DNA of 64,000 bases from the NCBI RefSeq assembly GCF_030505615.1, contig NZ_CP129992.1, forward strand, positions 1,054,001 through 1,118,000, written 5' to 3'. The translations under genes and the position numbers were made by a program. The DNA is from Salinibaculum rarum. Its GTDB lineage: Archaea; Halobacteriota; Halobacteria; Halobacteriales; Haloarculaceae. The notes below the pieces were generated by a model. It had not been told where the DNA came from. It saw nothing but the letters and a program-made list of their open reading frames with translations, and made no database searches. Numbering within the stretch: position 1 is the first letter of the stretch; every line of letters starts with the position of its first letter. Below are positions 43,980 through 51,848 of the stretch, piece by piece.

Positions 43980-45089
43980 ATGTCCCACCGCCGTCGTCTC
44001 ACTACGATTCTTGCGGTAGTCACCGCACTCGCGTTCGTCCGGCCGGCCGCGGCCCACACCGGGACGACACACGCCGGGACGCCCCACTGGCTCCTGGCTG
44101 GGCTCGTCGCTGTCGGCTTCGTCGGCATCGTCGTCGGGTGGCGGCGACTCGCCCGGAACGGAGTGGGGAACCGCGTAGGTAGTGTCGCCCTCGTCGGTGG
44201 ACTCCTGGCGGTCATCGTCGGCGGTATCGGGCTCGTCGAAATCCAGGTGACCCCACAGGTCGCCCCCTCCTGGGCGAGTTCCGGCGAACTCGTCACCATC
44301 GTCGCCGCGTCGGCGCTCGCAGTCGGGAGCCTGCCCGTCGTTCGCTGGCGCTGGCCCGAACGCCCCCGCTACGTCGCGCTCGCGTTCGTCCTCGCGGTTT
44401 GGATTGCCTACCCGGTCGTGCTCCCGAACGGTGGACTGACCAATCCGCTCGGGTACGTCGTCGTCTTCGCGGTCCCGGTCACCATCGTCTACGTCTTCGC
44501 CCGCGATGGTGGCAACCGACTCGTCCGTGCGCTCTCGGACCGCATCTCCAGACTCGTCGCCGCCAGCGCTTTCCTCCTGTTCTCGATATTCTTCGCCGTG
44601 TCGGCGGGCACGGTCTCGTTCAATCCCGACGTCACCGCCCGGACCGCCGGTGAGGCGTTCGTGCGACTGCATCCCGTCGCCTCGCCGCTGGTCTACTGGC
44701 CGGCCGCAGAGTTTCACTTCCCGTCGATTCCGGTCTCGGGCTACGTCTCTGTCGGCTCTGCACTCCTCATCGCCGTCCTCGGTGGGCTCGTGGCACTGAA
44801 CGCTGGACTGGTCACTCGACAGTGGCAGGCCGGGGGTGACCCCGACTCGGACGGGGCGGTGCTCGGTGCCGTCGCCTCGTCGGGTGCGACCGCCTGCTGC
44901 TGTTGTGCCCCTGCTTTCTACGCTGTCGCCGGCTCGGTCTTCGGGACGGCCGCCAGCCCGGTCTACTGGGCCTTTCTCGACCCCACCTCACCGGTCGGGG
45001 GACTGTTCCTCGCGGCCAGTGTCCTCCTGCTGGTCGGGAGCGCGATTCGGTTCGTCGACACCGACACCTGCCAGATACCCTCCGCTTAG
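43980..45089 (+). CDS. Exported/membrane protein with four consecutive cysteines
   Basis: A 369-aa membrane protein. The N-terminus MSHRRRLTTILAVVTALAFV ends AAAHTGTTHAG, like a signal peptide followed by a His-rich start of the mature chain. About nine or ten hydrophobic helices follow. Near residue 308 is the run GATACCCCAPAFYAVAGSVF: four adjacent Cys within a membrane-edge segment, which could bind metal or form a disulfide. A small Cys near the C-terminus is DTDTCQIPSA. No family is recognised. It is 53 bases after gatB on the same strand and precedes topA. Confidence 0.7.
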   Translation: MSHRRRLTTILAVVTALAFVRPAAAHTGTTHAGTPHWLLAGLVAVGFVGIVVGWRRLARNGVGNRVGSVALVGGLLAVIVGGIGLVEIQVTPQVAPSWASSGELVTIVAASALAVGSLPVVRWRWPERPRYVALAFVLAVWIAYPVVLPNGGLTNPLGYVVVFAVPVTIVYVFARDGGNRLVRALSDRISRLVAASAFLLFSIFFAVSAGTVSFNPDVTARTAGEAFVRLHPVASPLVYWPAAEFHFPSIPVSGYVSVGSALLIAVLGGLVALNAGLVTRQWQAGGDPDSDGAVLGAVASSGATACCCCAPAFYAVAGSVFGTAASPVYWAFLDPTSPVGGLFLAASVLLLVGSAIRFVDTDTCQIPSA

Positions 45090-45125
45090 TCCTGAGGTCC
45101 CCGTTCGAGCGGTTCCTGACACCTC

Positions 45126-45156
45126 CGCGCGTGCGCTCGCGCGAGCAGACGCACGC
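45126..45156. other. Alternating purine-pyrimidine inverted repeat before topA
   Basis: The bases CGCGCGTGCGC, CTCGCGCGAG and CGCACGC run one after another. GCGTGCG (45129-45135) is the reverse complement of CGCACGC (45150-45156), with the palindrome CTCGCGCGAG between, so a stem with an internal palindrome is possible. The alternating Pu-Py sequence is Z-DNA prone. It lies about 100 bases upstream of the topA start, between the membrane-protein gene and topA. It may be a transcription terminator-like structure or a supercoiling-sensitive element. Confidence 0.4.
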
Positions 45157-45252
45157 ACGCTCGCACACCCGCGCTGTCTGTCGGTTAGCCGAAACGTTTT
45201 AGAACTGGGCCGGGCCTAAGAGAGCGTAGATGTTCCCCAGAGGTGACCAGCC

Positions 45253-47781
45253 GTGGACCTGATAATCACGGAAAAGGAAAACGCCGCCCGCCGTATCGCG
45301 GAGATTCTCAGCGAAGGCACCGCCGAAGCCGAGCGCCGGAACGGTGTCAACGTCTACCGCTGGGGCGACAAGCGCGTCGTCGGTCTGTCGGGCCACGTCG
45401 TCGGGGTCGACTTCCCGCCCGAGTACGCCGACTGGCGCGACGTCGAACCCGTCGAACTCATCGACGCCGACGTGACGAAATCGCCCACGAAGGAAAACAT
45501 TGTGGCGACGCTGCGAACGCTTGCTCGCCGCGCCGACGAAGCGACCATCGCGACAGACTACGACCGCGAGGGTGAACTCATCGGGAAGGAAGCCTACGAA
45601 CTCATCCGCGACGAGACGGACGTCCCCATCAAGCGGGTGCGCTTCTCCTCGATTACCGAAAACGAGGTCCAGGAGGCGTTTGCCAACCCCGACGACCTCG
45701 ATTTCGACCTCGCGGCGGCTGGCGAGGCCCGCCAGATTATCGACCTCGTGTGGGGCGCGGCGCTCACCCGATTTCTTTCGCTGTCGGCACGACAGCTGGG
45801 CGACGATTTCATCTCGGTCGGGCGCGTGCAGTCCCCGACGCTGAAACTCATCGTCGACCGCGAGCGCGAGATTCAGGCCTTCGACCCCGAGGATTACTGG
45901 GAGCTGTTCGCGGACCTGCAAAAGGACGGACAGGGCTTCGAAGCCCAGTACTTCTACGACGACGACGGGAGCGAGGCCGAACGCGTCTGGGACGAAAGCG
46001 AGGCCGACCGGGTCTACGAGCAGTTACAGGCCGCTGACGCCGTGACCGTCTCGTCGGTCCGCCGCCGGAACCGGACCGATACGCCGCCGACGCCGTTCAA
46101 TACGACCGCCTTCATCAGCGCGGCCAGTTCGCTTGGCTACTCTGCCCAGCGAGCGATGTCCATCGCCGAGGACCTCTACACCGCTGGCTACCTCACCTAT
46201 CCCCGGACCGACAACACGGTCTACCCCGACGACCTCGAACCCGACTCGCTGCTCGATGCCTTCGTAGGTAGCAGCGAGTTCGGCGAGGATGCCGAGATGC
46301 TGCTTTCACTCGACGACATCGAACCGACCGCCGGTGACGAGGAGACGACCGACCACCCACCGATTCATCCGACCGGCGAACTGCCACCGCGCGGCGAACT
46401 GGGCGACGACGAGTGGGAGATTTACGAACTGGTCGTCCGGCGCTTCTTCGCGACGGTCGCAGAGGCCGCGACGTGGGAACACCTCCGCGTGGTCGCAGAC
46501 GTCGGCGACTGCCACCTCAAAGCCAACGGCAAGCGACTGCTCGAGGCCGGCTACCACGCCGTCTACCCCTACGCCAGCACCAGTGAGAACCACGTTCCCG
46601 ACGTCGAGGAAGGCGAACAACTCGGACTGAGCGAGGTCCGACTCGAAGACAAACAGACCCAGCCACCCCGTCGCTACGGCCAGTCTCGCCTCATCAAGAA
46701 GATGGAGGAGCTGGGGCTGGGGACGAAGGCCACCCGACACAACATCATCGAGAAACTCTACGACCGCGGCTACATCGAGAGCGACCCGCCGCGACCGACC
46801 GCGCTTGCCGAGGCCGTCGTCGAGGCCGCCGAATCCTTCGCCGAACACGTCGTCAGCGACGAGATGACTGCCCGGCTGGAAGCGGACATGGCCGCTATCG
46901 CCGACGGCGAGGCGACGCTCGACGACGTGACCGACGAGTCCCGCGAGATGCTAGGGAAGGTCTTCGAGGAACTCCGCGAGTCCAGCGAAGACATCGGCGA
47001 ACACCTCCAGGAGTCGCTGAAGGCAGACCGTCGACTCGGCCCCTGTCCCGAGTGTGGCGACGACCTGCTCGTCCGGCGTAGCCGGCAGGGGTCGTACTTC
47101 GTCGGCTGTGACGGGTTCCCCGAGTGTCGCTACACGCTGCCCCTGCCCAACACCGGCGAACCCCTCGTCCTCGACGAGACCTGCGAGGACCACGAGATGA
47201 ACCACGTCAAAATGCTCGCCGGGCGCGATACCTTCGTCCATGGCTGCCCCCGCTGTAAGGCCGAGGAGGCCGACGACAGCGAGGATCGCGTCATCGGGGA
47301 GTGTCCCGAATGTGGTGAAAGCGTTGCTCCAGAGGAGCAACGAGACGGAGGCGGCGAAGCCGCCGACGCCCACGGTGGTGAACTGGCCATCAAACAGCTC
47401 CGCTCCGGTTCGCGACTGGTCGGCTGTACCCGCTACCCCGACTGTGACTACTCGCTGCCGCTCCCTCGTCGGGGTGACATCGAGGTGACCGACGAGTTCT
47501 GCGAGGAGCACGACCTGCCCGAACTGGTCGTCCACAGCGGCGACGAGCCGTGGGAACTGGGCTGTCCCATCTGCAACTACCACGAGTACCAGGCCGAGCA
47601 GGCAGTCGAGGACCTCGAAGACCTCGACGGGCTGGGCGCGAAAACGGCCGAGAAACTCGCCGACGCTGGCGTCGAGTCGCTGGCGGACCTCGACGGTGCA
47701 GATGTCGAAGCGGTCGCGACGGCCGTCCAGGGCGTCTCGGCCGACCAACTCCGCGAGTGGCAGGCACAGGTCTCGGCCTGA
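45253..47781 (+). CDS. topA: DNA topoisomerase I (type IA)
   Basis: An 842-aa enzyme with a GTG start giving (M)DLIITEKENAARRIAEILS. TOPRIM motifs are ITEKENAARR and ATDYDREGELIGKEAYELI. The catalytic tyrosine is in GYLTYPRTDNTVYP (about residue 316). The C-terminal region (from about 595) has zinc-finger segments: CPECGDDLLVRRSRQGSYFV then GCDGFPECRYTL, CPRCKAEEA, CPECGESVAP and CTRYPDCDYSL. It ends with a helix-hairpin-helix module LDGLGAKTAEKLADAGVESL. It relaxes negative supercoils. A GTG start and an upstream structure (see the alternating-sequence feature) are the only oddities. aspS follows after 45 bases. Confidence 0.97.
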   Translation: MDLIITEKENAARRIAEILSEGTAEAERRNGVNVYRWGDKRVVGLSGHVVGVDFPPEYADWRDVEPVELIDADVTKSPTKENIVATLRTLARRADEATIATDYDREGELIGKEAYELIRDETDVPIKRVRFSSITENEVQEAFANPDDLDFDLAAAGEARQIIDLVWGAALTRFLSLSARQLGDDFISVGRVQSPTLKLIVDREREIQAFDPEDYWELFADLQKDGQGFEAQYFYDDDGSEAERVWDESEADRVYEQLQAADAVTVSSVRRRNRTDTPPTPFNTTAFISAASSLGYSAQRAMSIAEDLYTAGYLTYPRTDNTVYPDDLEPDSLLDAFVGSSEFGEDAEMLLSLDDIEPTAGDEETTDHPPIHPTGELPPRGELGDDEWEIYELVVRRFFATVAEAATWEHLRVVADVGDCHLKANGKRLLEAGYHAVYPYASTSENHVPDVEEGEQLGLSEVRLEDKQTQPPRRYGQSRLIKKMEELGLGTKATRHNIIEKLYDRGYIESDPPRPTALAEAVVEAAESFAEHVVSDEMTARLEADMAAIADGEATLDDVTDESREMLGKVFEELRESSEDIGEHLQESLKADRRLGPCPECGDDLLVRRSRQGSYFVGCDGFPECRYTLPLPNTGEPLVLDETCEDHEMNHVKMLAGRDTFVHGCPRCKAEEADDSEDRVIGECPECGESVAPEEQRDGGGEAADAHGGELAIKQLRSGSRLVGCTRYPDCDYSLPLPRRGDIEVTDEFCEEHDLPELVVHSGDEPWELGCPICNYHEYQAEQAVEDLEDLDGLGAKTAEKLADAGVESLADLDGADVEAVATAVQGVSADQLREWQAQVSA

Positions 47782-47826
47782 CACCGAAAGACTGTGCTTA
47801 AGTCCGGGCCACCAGAATAGGGCGGC

Positions 47827-49131
47827 ATGGACGACCGTACTTACACGGCGGACGCAGCACCCGGCGACACCGTCACTGTCGCCGGCTGGGTCCACGAGAT
47901 TCGCGACCTGGGTGGTATTGCCTTCCTCATTCTCCGGGACACCACCGGCAAGATTCAGGTCAAATTCGAGAAAGACGAGATGGCCGACGACCTCGTCGAG
48001 ACGGCCCTGGACGTGCACCGCGAGAGCGTCATCACCGTCTCCGGCGACGTCGAGAAAGAAGAGCGCGCCCCCACTGGCGTCGAGATTACGCCCGAGACCA
48101 TCGAGGTGGTCGCCGAGGCCGACCCCGAACTCCCACTGGACCCGTCCGGGAAGGTCGACGCAGAACTCTCGACGCGACTGGACAACCGCACGCTCGACCT
48201 CCGGAAAGACGAAGTGAAGGCAATCTTCGAGATTCGCGCCGAGACACTTCGAGCTGTCCGCGAGCACTTCCGTTCGGTCGGCGGGACGGAGATCAACACG
48301 CCGAAAATCGTCGCAACCGGGACCGAGGGCGGAACCGAACTGTTCCCCATCACCTACTTCGGCGAAGAGGCCTTCATGAACCAGAGCCCGCAGCTGTTCA
48401 AACAGCTGATGGTCGGCTCCGGACTGGAGCGGGTCTTCGAAATCGGCCCAATCTTCCGCGCCGAGGAGCACAACACGCCCCGCCACCTCAACGAGGCCAC
48501 CAGCATCGACTTCGAGTCGGCCTTCATCGACCACACCGAAGCGATGGACGTCTGTGAGGGCGTCGTCCGCGCTGCCTACGAAGGCGTCGCCGAGAACTGC
48601 GCCGAGGAACTGGAGACGCTCGGGCTCGCCGAGGAGTTCGAACTCCCCGAGGGCGATTTCCCGCGCCTGACCTACGAGGAGGCCATCGAGCGGGTCAACG
48701 CGACGGGCGAACTCGACGAACAGCTCGTCTGGGGTGACGACCTCTCGACGGAAGCCGAGCACGCACTCGGCAACGACGTCGGCCAGCACTACTTCGTCAC
48801 CGACTGGCCAAGCGAAATCAAGCCCTTCTACATCAAAGACCACGACGACGACGAGCAACTGTCGACCGGCTTCGACCTGATGCACCCCTCCCTCGAACTC
48901 GTCTCCGGTGGACAGCGTGAACACCGCTACGAGCACCTCATCGAGGGATTCCAACAGCAGGGACTGGAGCCCGAAGCCTTCGAGTACTACACGAAGATGT
49001 TCAAGTACGGCATGCCGCCCCACGCCGGCTGGGGGCTGGGTGCCGAGCGACTCGTGATGACGATGCTCGGACTGGAGAACATCCGCGAGGCCGTGCTCTT
49101 CCCGCGAGACCGTCAGCGCTTGTCGCCGTAG
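47827..49131 (+). CDS. aspS: Aspartyl-tRNA synthetase, probably nondiscriminating
   Basis: A 434-aa archaeal class IIb synthetase. The N-terminal OB-fold anticodon domain starts [19 protein letters not shown], and the C-terminal catalytic core carries motif 2 ([14 protein letters not shown]) and motif 3 ([11 protein letters not shown]). In the anticodon domain His23 stands where a discriminating archaeal enzyme has Trp, and Pro82 (in RAPTGVEI) stands where it has Lys. These two changes mark nondiscriminating archaeal AspRS, which also charge tRNA-Asn and depend on GatCAB. gatB is 3.9 kb upstream in this window. The gene follows topA with 45 bases between. Confidence 0.95.
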   Translation: MDDRTYTADAAPGDTVTVAGWVHEIRDLGGIAFLILRDTTGKIQVKFEKDEMADDLVETALDVHRESVITVSGDVEKEERAPTGVEITPETIEVVAEADPELPLDPSGKVDAELSTRLDNRTLDLRKDEVKAIFEIRAETLRAVREHFRSVGGTEINTPKIVATGTEGGTELFPITYFGEEAFMNQSPQLFKQLMVGSGLERVFEIGPIFRAEEHNTPRHLNEATSIDFESAFIDHTEAMDVCEGVVRAAYEGVAENCAEELETLGLAEEFELPEGDFPRLTYEEAIERVNATGELDEQLVWGDDLSTEAEHALGNDVGQHYFVTDWPSEIKPFYIKDHDDDEQLSTGFDLMHPSLELVSGGQREHRYEHLIEGFQQQGLEPEAFEYYTKMFKYGMPPHAGWGLGAERLVMTMLGLENIREAVLFPRDRQRLSP

Positions 49132-49149
49132 GCGACCTCTCTGAGAGCC

Positions 49150-49175
49150 AGCGAGACGAAGTAGCGAGTCTCGCT
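49150..49175. terminator. Hairpin between convergent aspS and di-HiPIP genes
   Basis: AGCGAGAC (49150-49157) is the reverse complement of GTCTCGCT (49168-49175), with a 10-base loop. It lies 18 bases after the aspS stop and 64 bases from the stop of the convergent gene, so it could halt RNA polymerase from both sides. No T-run follows on either strand, so termination is a suggestion only. Confidence 0.35.
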
Positions 49176-49238
49176 TGCCCGACAACGGTTATCTCCGTGG
49201 GCAACACCACTGGACAGGAACCTGCCGAGCGGCGCCAG

Positions 49239-49994
49239 TCAGGCCTCACTGACGTGCTCCCAGAGGGTACACCAGTCTTCGACAGCGATGTACCCCTCTA
49301 CTTTTGCACAGGCGCCCCAGGTGTCACCGTTCTGGTCGGGAATGAATTCGGCGCAGGTCCCACAGGACTCTCCAGGTGCTGCGTCGCCATCGGCAATCGC
49401 TTCGACGGACTCGGTCAGGTTCACCTCTCCGTGTGACGCGAGATTCTCGGGGTCGCGCGCCTCACCGGCCTGTGAGTCTGCCGTCCGATACCCTTCGGGT
49501 ACCTCGGCGGTGGCAAGTTCGTCTTCGGTCATGCCGTCGGGAACCGAGGGCTCCGGCAACACCTCGTAGACAGCACACCAGTCGGCCCGGTCGATGTACC
49601 CTTCGACCTCGGCACAGGCGCCATATCCGTCACCGTTCTGGTCGATGATGTAGTCGGCGCAGTTTCCACAGGACCGCCCCGGCTGGTGGGCGGCGTTTTC
49701 CTCTGCCTCGTCGTACTCAGAGAAGGTGACTTCGTTTTTCGTACTCAGCTCGTCCGGGTTCCGCTGTTCGCCACCCAGCGACATCGCACGCATGTACGCC
49801 TCCGGTACGGGGCCAGTTTCGAACTCCGATTCGGAGACTCCGTCTGGAAGCTCTTCCCCGTCGCCGTCTTCCGTGCCGTTTTCCGTGTCGTCCGGACTGT
49901 CGCCCGCACAGCCTGCAAGACCGAGTAGCGCCGCACTGCTGGTCAACTGTATCATTCGACGTCTGGTTTTCTCGATTCGTGGCTGGTCTGGCAT
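49239..49994 (-). CDS. Tat lipoprotein with two tandem HiPIP-like domains
   Basis: A 251-aa exported iron-sulfur lipoprotein. The N-terminus has a twin-arginine signal and lipobox (TRRRMIQLTSSAALLGLAGC). Two copies of a high-potential iron-sulfur motif follow: CGNCADYIIDQNGDGYGAC with EVEGYIDRADWC, and CGTCAEFIPDQNGDTWGAC with KVEGYIAVEDWC. Each has Cys-x2-Cys-x14-Cys-x12-Cys, the ligand pattern of a single 4Fe-4S cluster of HiPIP type, ending in the usual WC-x-x-(W/Y). The domains are joined by an acidic linker and are about 45% alike. It would carry electrons outside the membrane. No HiPIP reductase or oxidase gene is adjacent. Confidence 0.85.
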   Translation of the reverse strand: MPDQPRIEKTRRRMIQLTSSAALLGLAGCAGDSPDDTENGTEDGDGEELPDGVSESEFETGPVPEAYMRAMSLGGEQRNPDELSTKNEVTFSEYDEAEENAAHQPGRSCGNCADYIIDQNGDGYGACAEVEGYIDRADWCAVYEVLPEPSVPDGMTEDELATAEVPEGYRTADSQAGEARDPENLASHGEVNLTESVEAIADGDAAPGESCGTCAEFIPDQNGDTWGACAKVEGYIAVEDWCTLWEHVSEA

Positions 49995-50153
49995 CTGTAA
50001 TCTAGCGGTTCCCGTTATATGCGATTAAATCAACCTTCGCTTGTCACCGTCTGACAATTGTGGTTGGTTCACGACTGTCGCTTTCCCCGCTCTCTCGATA
50101 GAAATGCACCAGTAACACACTACCAGGTAGTAGTCGGCGAAGAAGAGTAGCTA

Positions 50154-50441
50154 TTACCGGCCGGTCTGTGGCGCTATCGACGCATAGAGGATGACGAAGC
50201 CGACGGCAAACACGAGTGACTCGATAGCGTGAATCTCAGTGAGCGTCAGCGTGACGGTACCCAGTAGGTACGACTCGACGATGAGTCCGACCCCGAGACA
50301 GGCAAAGCCAGCCATCGTGTACTGAAAGGTCCGTTCGCCGGTCCGTCGGTACGCACGATAGCTCGTGATCGTGATTGCAACAGCGGCGAGGACACCGACC
50401 AGTCTGGCCGCAACCAGGACGAGTGTGGCTGACGCGACCAT
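50154..50441 (-). CDS. Small three-helix membrane protein (DUF7521-like)
   Basis: A 95-aa protein from ATG 50441, MVASATLVLVAARLVGVLAA. Three hydrophobic helices are visible, with a polar loop SYRAYRRTGERTFQYT between the first two. The start codon overlaps the stop of the upstream winged-helix gene (ATGA), so the two are translationally coupled. I recall a haloarchaeal DUF7521-type membrane protein always next to such a regulator. That pairing suggests a membrane sensor and DNA-binding response, but there is no direct evidence. Confidence 0.75.
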   Translation of the reverse strand: MVASATLVLVAARLVGVLAAVAITITSYRAYRRTGERTFQYTMAGFACLGVGLIVESYLLGTVTLTLTEIHAIESLVFAVGFVILYASIAPQTGR

Positions 50442-50794
50442 CACTCTTGGTTTTGCAGTTCCGACCAGACAGAGACGAACCGGTCTACGTTGTCCTCCTC
50501 GTGAATTTCGACCTCGACGCTGGAATCGCCTGGCTTGACCGAAATCTCGACTTCTTCGACCGCCGTCGCGTAAACGGTGTAGTGGGTCCCCTCCTCGTCG
50601 ACCTGTTCGACTGGCAAGACCAGCCCTGCCTCCTGGAGATTCTCCAGTCGACGATAGACTGTCTTCAACGATGCGCTGCAGGTCTCCTGCAGGTCTTTTG
50701 CGGATTGCGGGCACTCGTGGATGTGTGTAAAAATAGCTCGGGCCGTCTTGTCGCTGAGTACGTCGAAGACCGTTTCAGTTTGCTGACGGAACAC
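50441..50794 (-). CDS. Winged-helix transcription regulator (ArsR/HTH type)
   Basis: A 117-aa protein, MFRQQTETVFDVLSDKTARA at the start. Helix-turn-helix segment: HIHECPQSAKDLQETCSASL then KTVYRRLENLQEAGLVL (the recognition helix and wing), residues about 24-60. A second part (VEEVEISVKPGDSSVEVEIH) is a beta domain. Only one Cys pair (C27, C38 in this numbering), not a metal site. It is coupled to the small membrane protein gene by a 4-base overlap and may sense through it. The A/T-rich region at 50795-50840 is its promoter. Confidence 0.85.
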   Translation of the reverse strand: MFRQQTETVFDVLSDKTARAIFTHIHECPQSAKDLQETCSASLKTVYRRLENLQEAGLVLPVEQVDEEGTHYTVYATAVEEVEISVKPGDSSVEVEIHEEDNVDRFVSVWSELQNQE

Positions 50795-50915
50795 AGAGGA
50801 ATAACGACTATTATAACAAATAAATATAACTAATGGGGAATGACATTTCTATTGGTGGCTCTGGCTCCCCTGATTACTGACGGCTCCAGCGTGGGCCCGC
50901 GCAGTGACGTGGTCT

Positions 50916-51425
50916 TCAGTCAGAGACTTCCCCAATCGCACGTTCGCGCAACGTTCCGGTCATCTGGACGCCGTGATGGTCGGTGCGGCGAAGCACGCGC
51001 TTTGCCTGTGTCGTCGAGAAGTACTTGTCGTCGGCCGTCGCTCGCACGACCACACCGAACGTACTCGTGACAGTCGCACCGAGCCCGTCGGCAATCGCCC
51101 GCAGTCGTTTGTCACCGGACACCAGGGCCGTGGTTTCCGCCCGGTCCCGGCCGGCCAGCAACGCCGCAACGAGTGCCACGTCGCTGGTCCGCTCGTCGGC
51201 GTCGAGCAGCGCCATCGCGTCGTCCTCGAACTCTGACAGTCCGCTGACGGTCGTCGACACCTCGTACTCGTCGAGGAATCGGTCGAGGTTCGTCGCCGCT
51301 GGCTCGACGTCGACCTCGGCGGCGACGGCGTCCAGTACGACCACGGTACCCTCGAAGGCATCGAGTAGTTCCAGCTCGCCGACCTGTCCCAGTTCGTACA
51401 GCGTGGTGGCGTCGACGAGAATCAT
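50916..51425 (-). CDS. PIN-domain toxin (VapC-like)
   Basis: A 169-aa PIN ribonuclease-like protein. ATG 51425 gives MILVDATTLYELGQVGELEL, with the first catalytic Asp at residue 5. Further acidic positions are in FLDEYEVSTT, ERTSDVALVAALLAGRDRAE and SGDKRLRAIADGL, in the PIN order. The C-terminal extension is longer than in compact VapC toxins. It overlaps the antitoxin stop by 4 bases, the usual toxin-antitoxin arrangement with the antitoxin upstream. As a toxin it would cleave RNA, possibly tRNA; the target is unknown. Confidence 0.8.
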   Translation of the reverse strand: MILVDATTLYELGQVGELELLDAFEGTVVVLDAVAAEVDVEPAATNLDRFLDEYEVSTTVSGLSEFEDDAMALLDADERTSDVALVAALLAGRDRAETTALVSGDKRLRAIADGLGATVTSTFGVVVRATADDKYFSTTQAKRVLRRTDHHGVQMTGTLRERAIGEVSD

Positions 51426-51724
51426 AACTCGCCTGCGCGTTCGGCGTCGAAGCTCAGGTCTGTCTCGTCGAGTTGGGTCGTCAGCCCCCGCTCGTGGGCG
51501 AGTTCGAGCCACTCGCCGACCGACAGCCCCGCCAGCCGCGCGGCCTCGCCGACCGAGGCGTCACCGCTCTGATACCGCTCGACGGCATGGCGCTCCCGGA
51601 GCGTCGCCAACCCCTCCCCGAGCGCCTTCCGTATCGTCGTGCTCTTGTCCGATTCGAGTAGTTCGGTCACCGTCTCCAGTTCCTCGTTTGCGTCCTCCGA
51701 GAGTCGCACACTCACAGTGGGCAT
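51422..51724 (-). CDS. UPF0175-family antitoxin
   Basis: A 100-aa protein, MPTVSVRLSEDANEELETVT, with a ribbon-helix-helix-like N-terminus that would bind its own promoter DNA. Then a helical part (SDKSTTIRKALGEGLATLRE) and the UPF0175 segment SVGEAARLAGLSVGEWLELA, which resembles a helix-turn-helix. It is the likely antitoxin for the PIN protein, and is translated just before it. A short A/T-rich stretch near 51725-51760 (ACATTATATACAATGCCC on the minus strand) carries the TATA element. The in-frame extension further upstream reads through the promoter and is not coding. Confidence 0.8.
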   Translation of the reverse strand: MPTVSVRLSEDANEELETVTELLESDKSTTIRKALGEGLATLRERHAVERYQSGDASVGEAARLAGLSVGEWLELAHERGLTTQLDETDLSFDAERAGEL

Positions 51725-51848
51725 TGTATATAATGTACTACAACGCAAACATACTAATACACTTGGGTCAACTGGGTGCCCGCCCGCGAGAACGCTGGCG
51801 GCGTATGTTCCGATAGAACAATACTCCCAACACCGTAATCGTGTGCGT

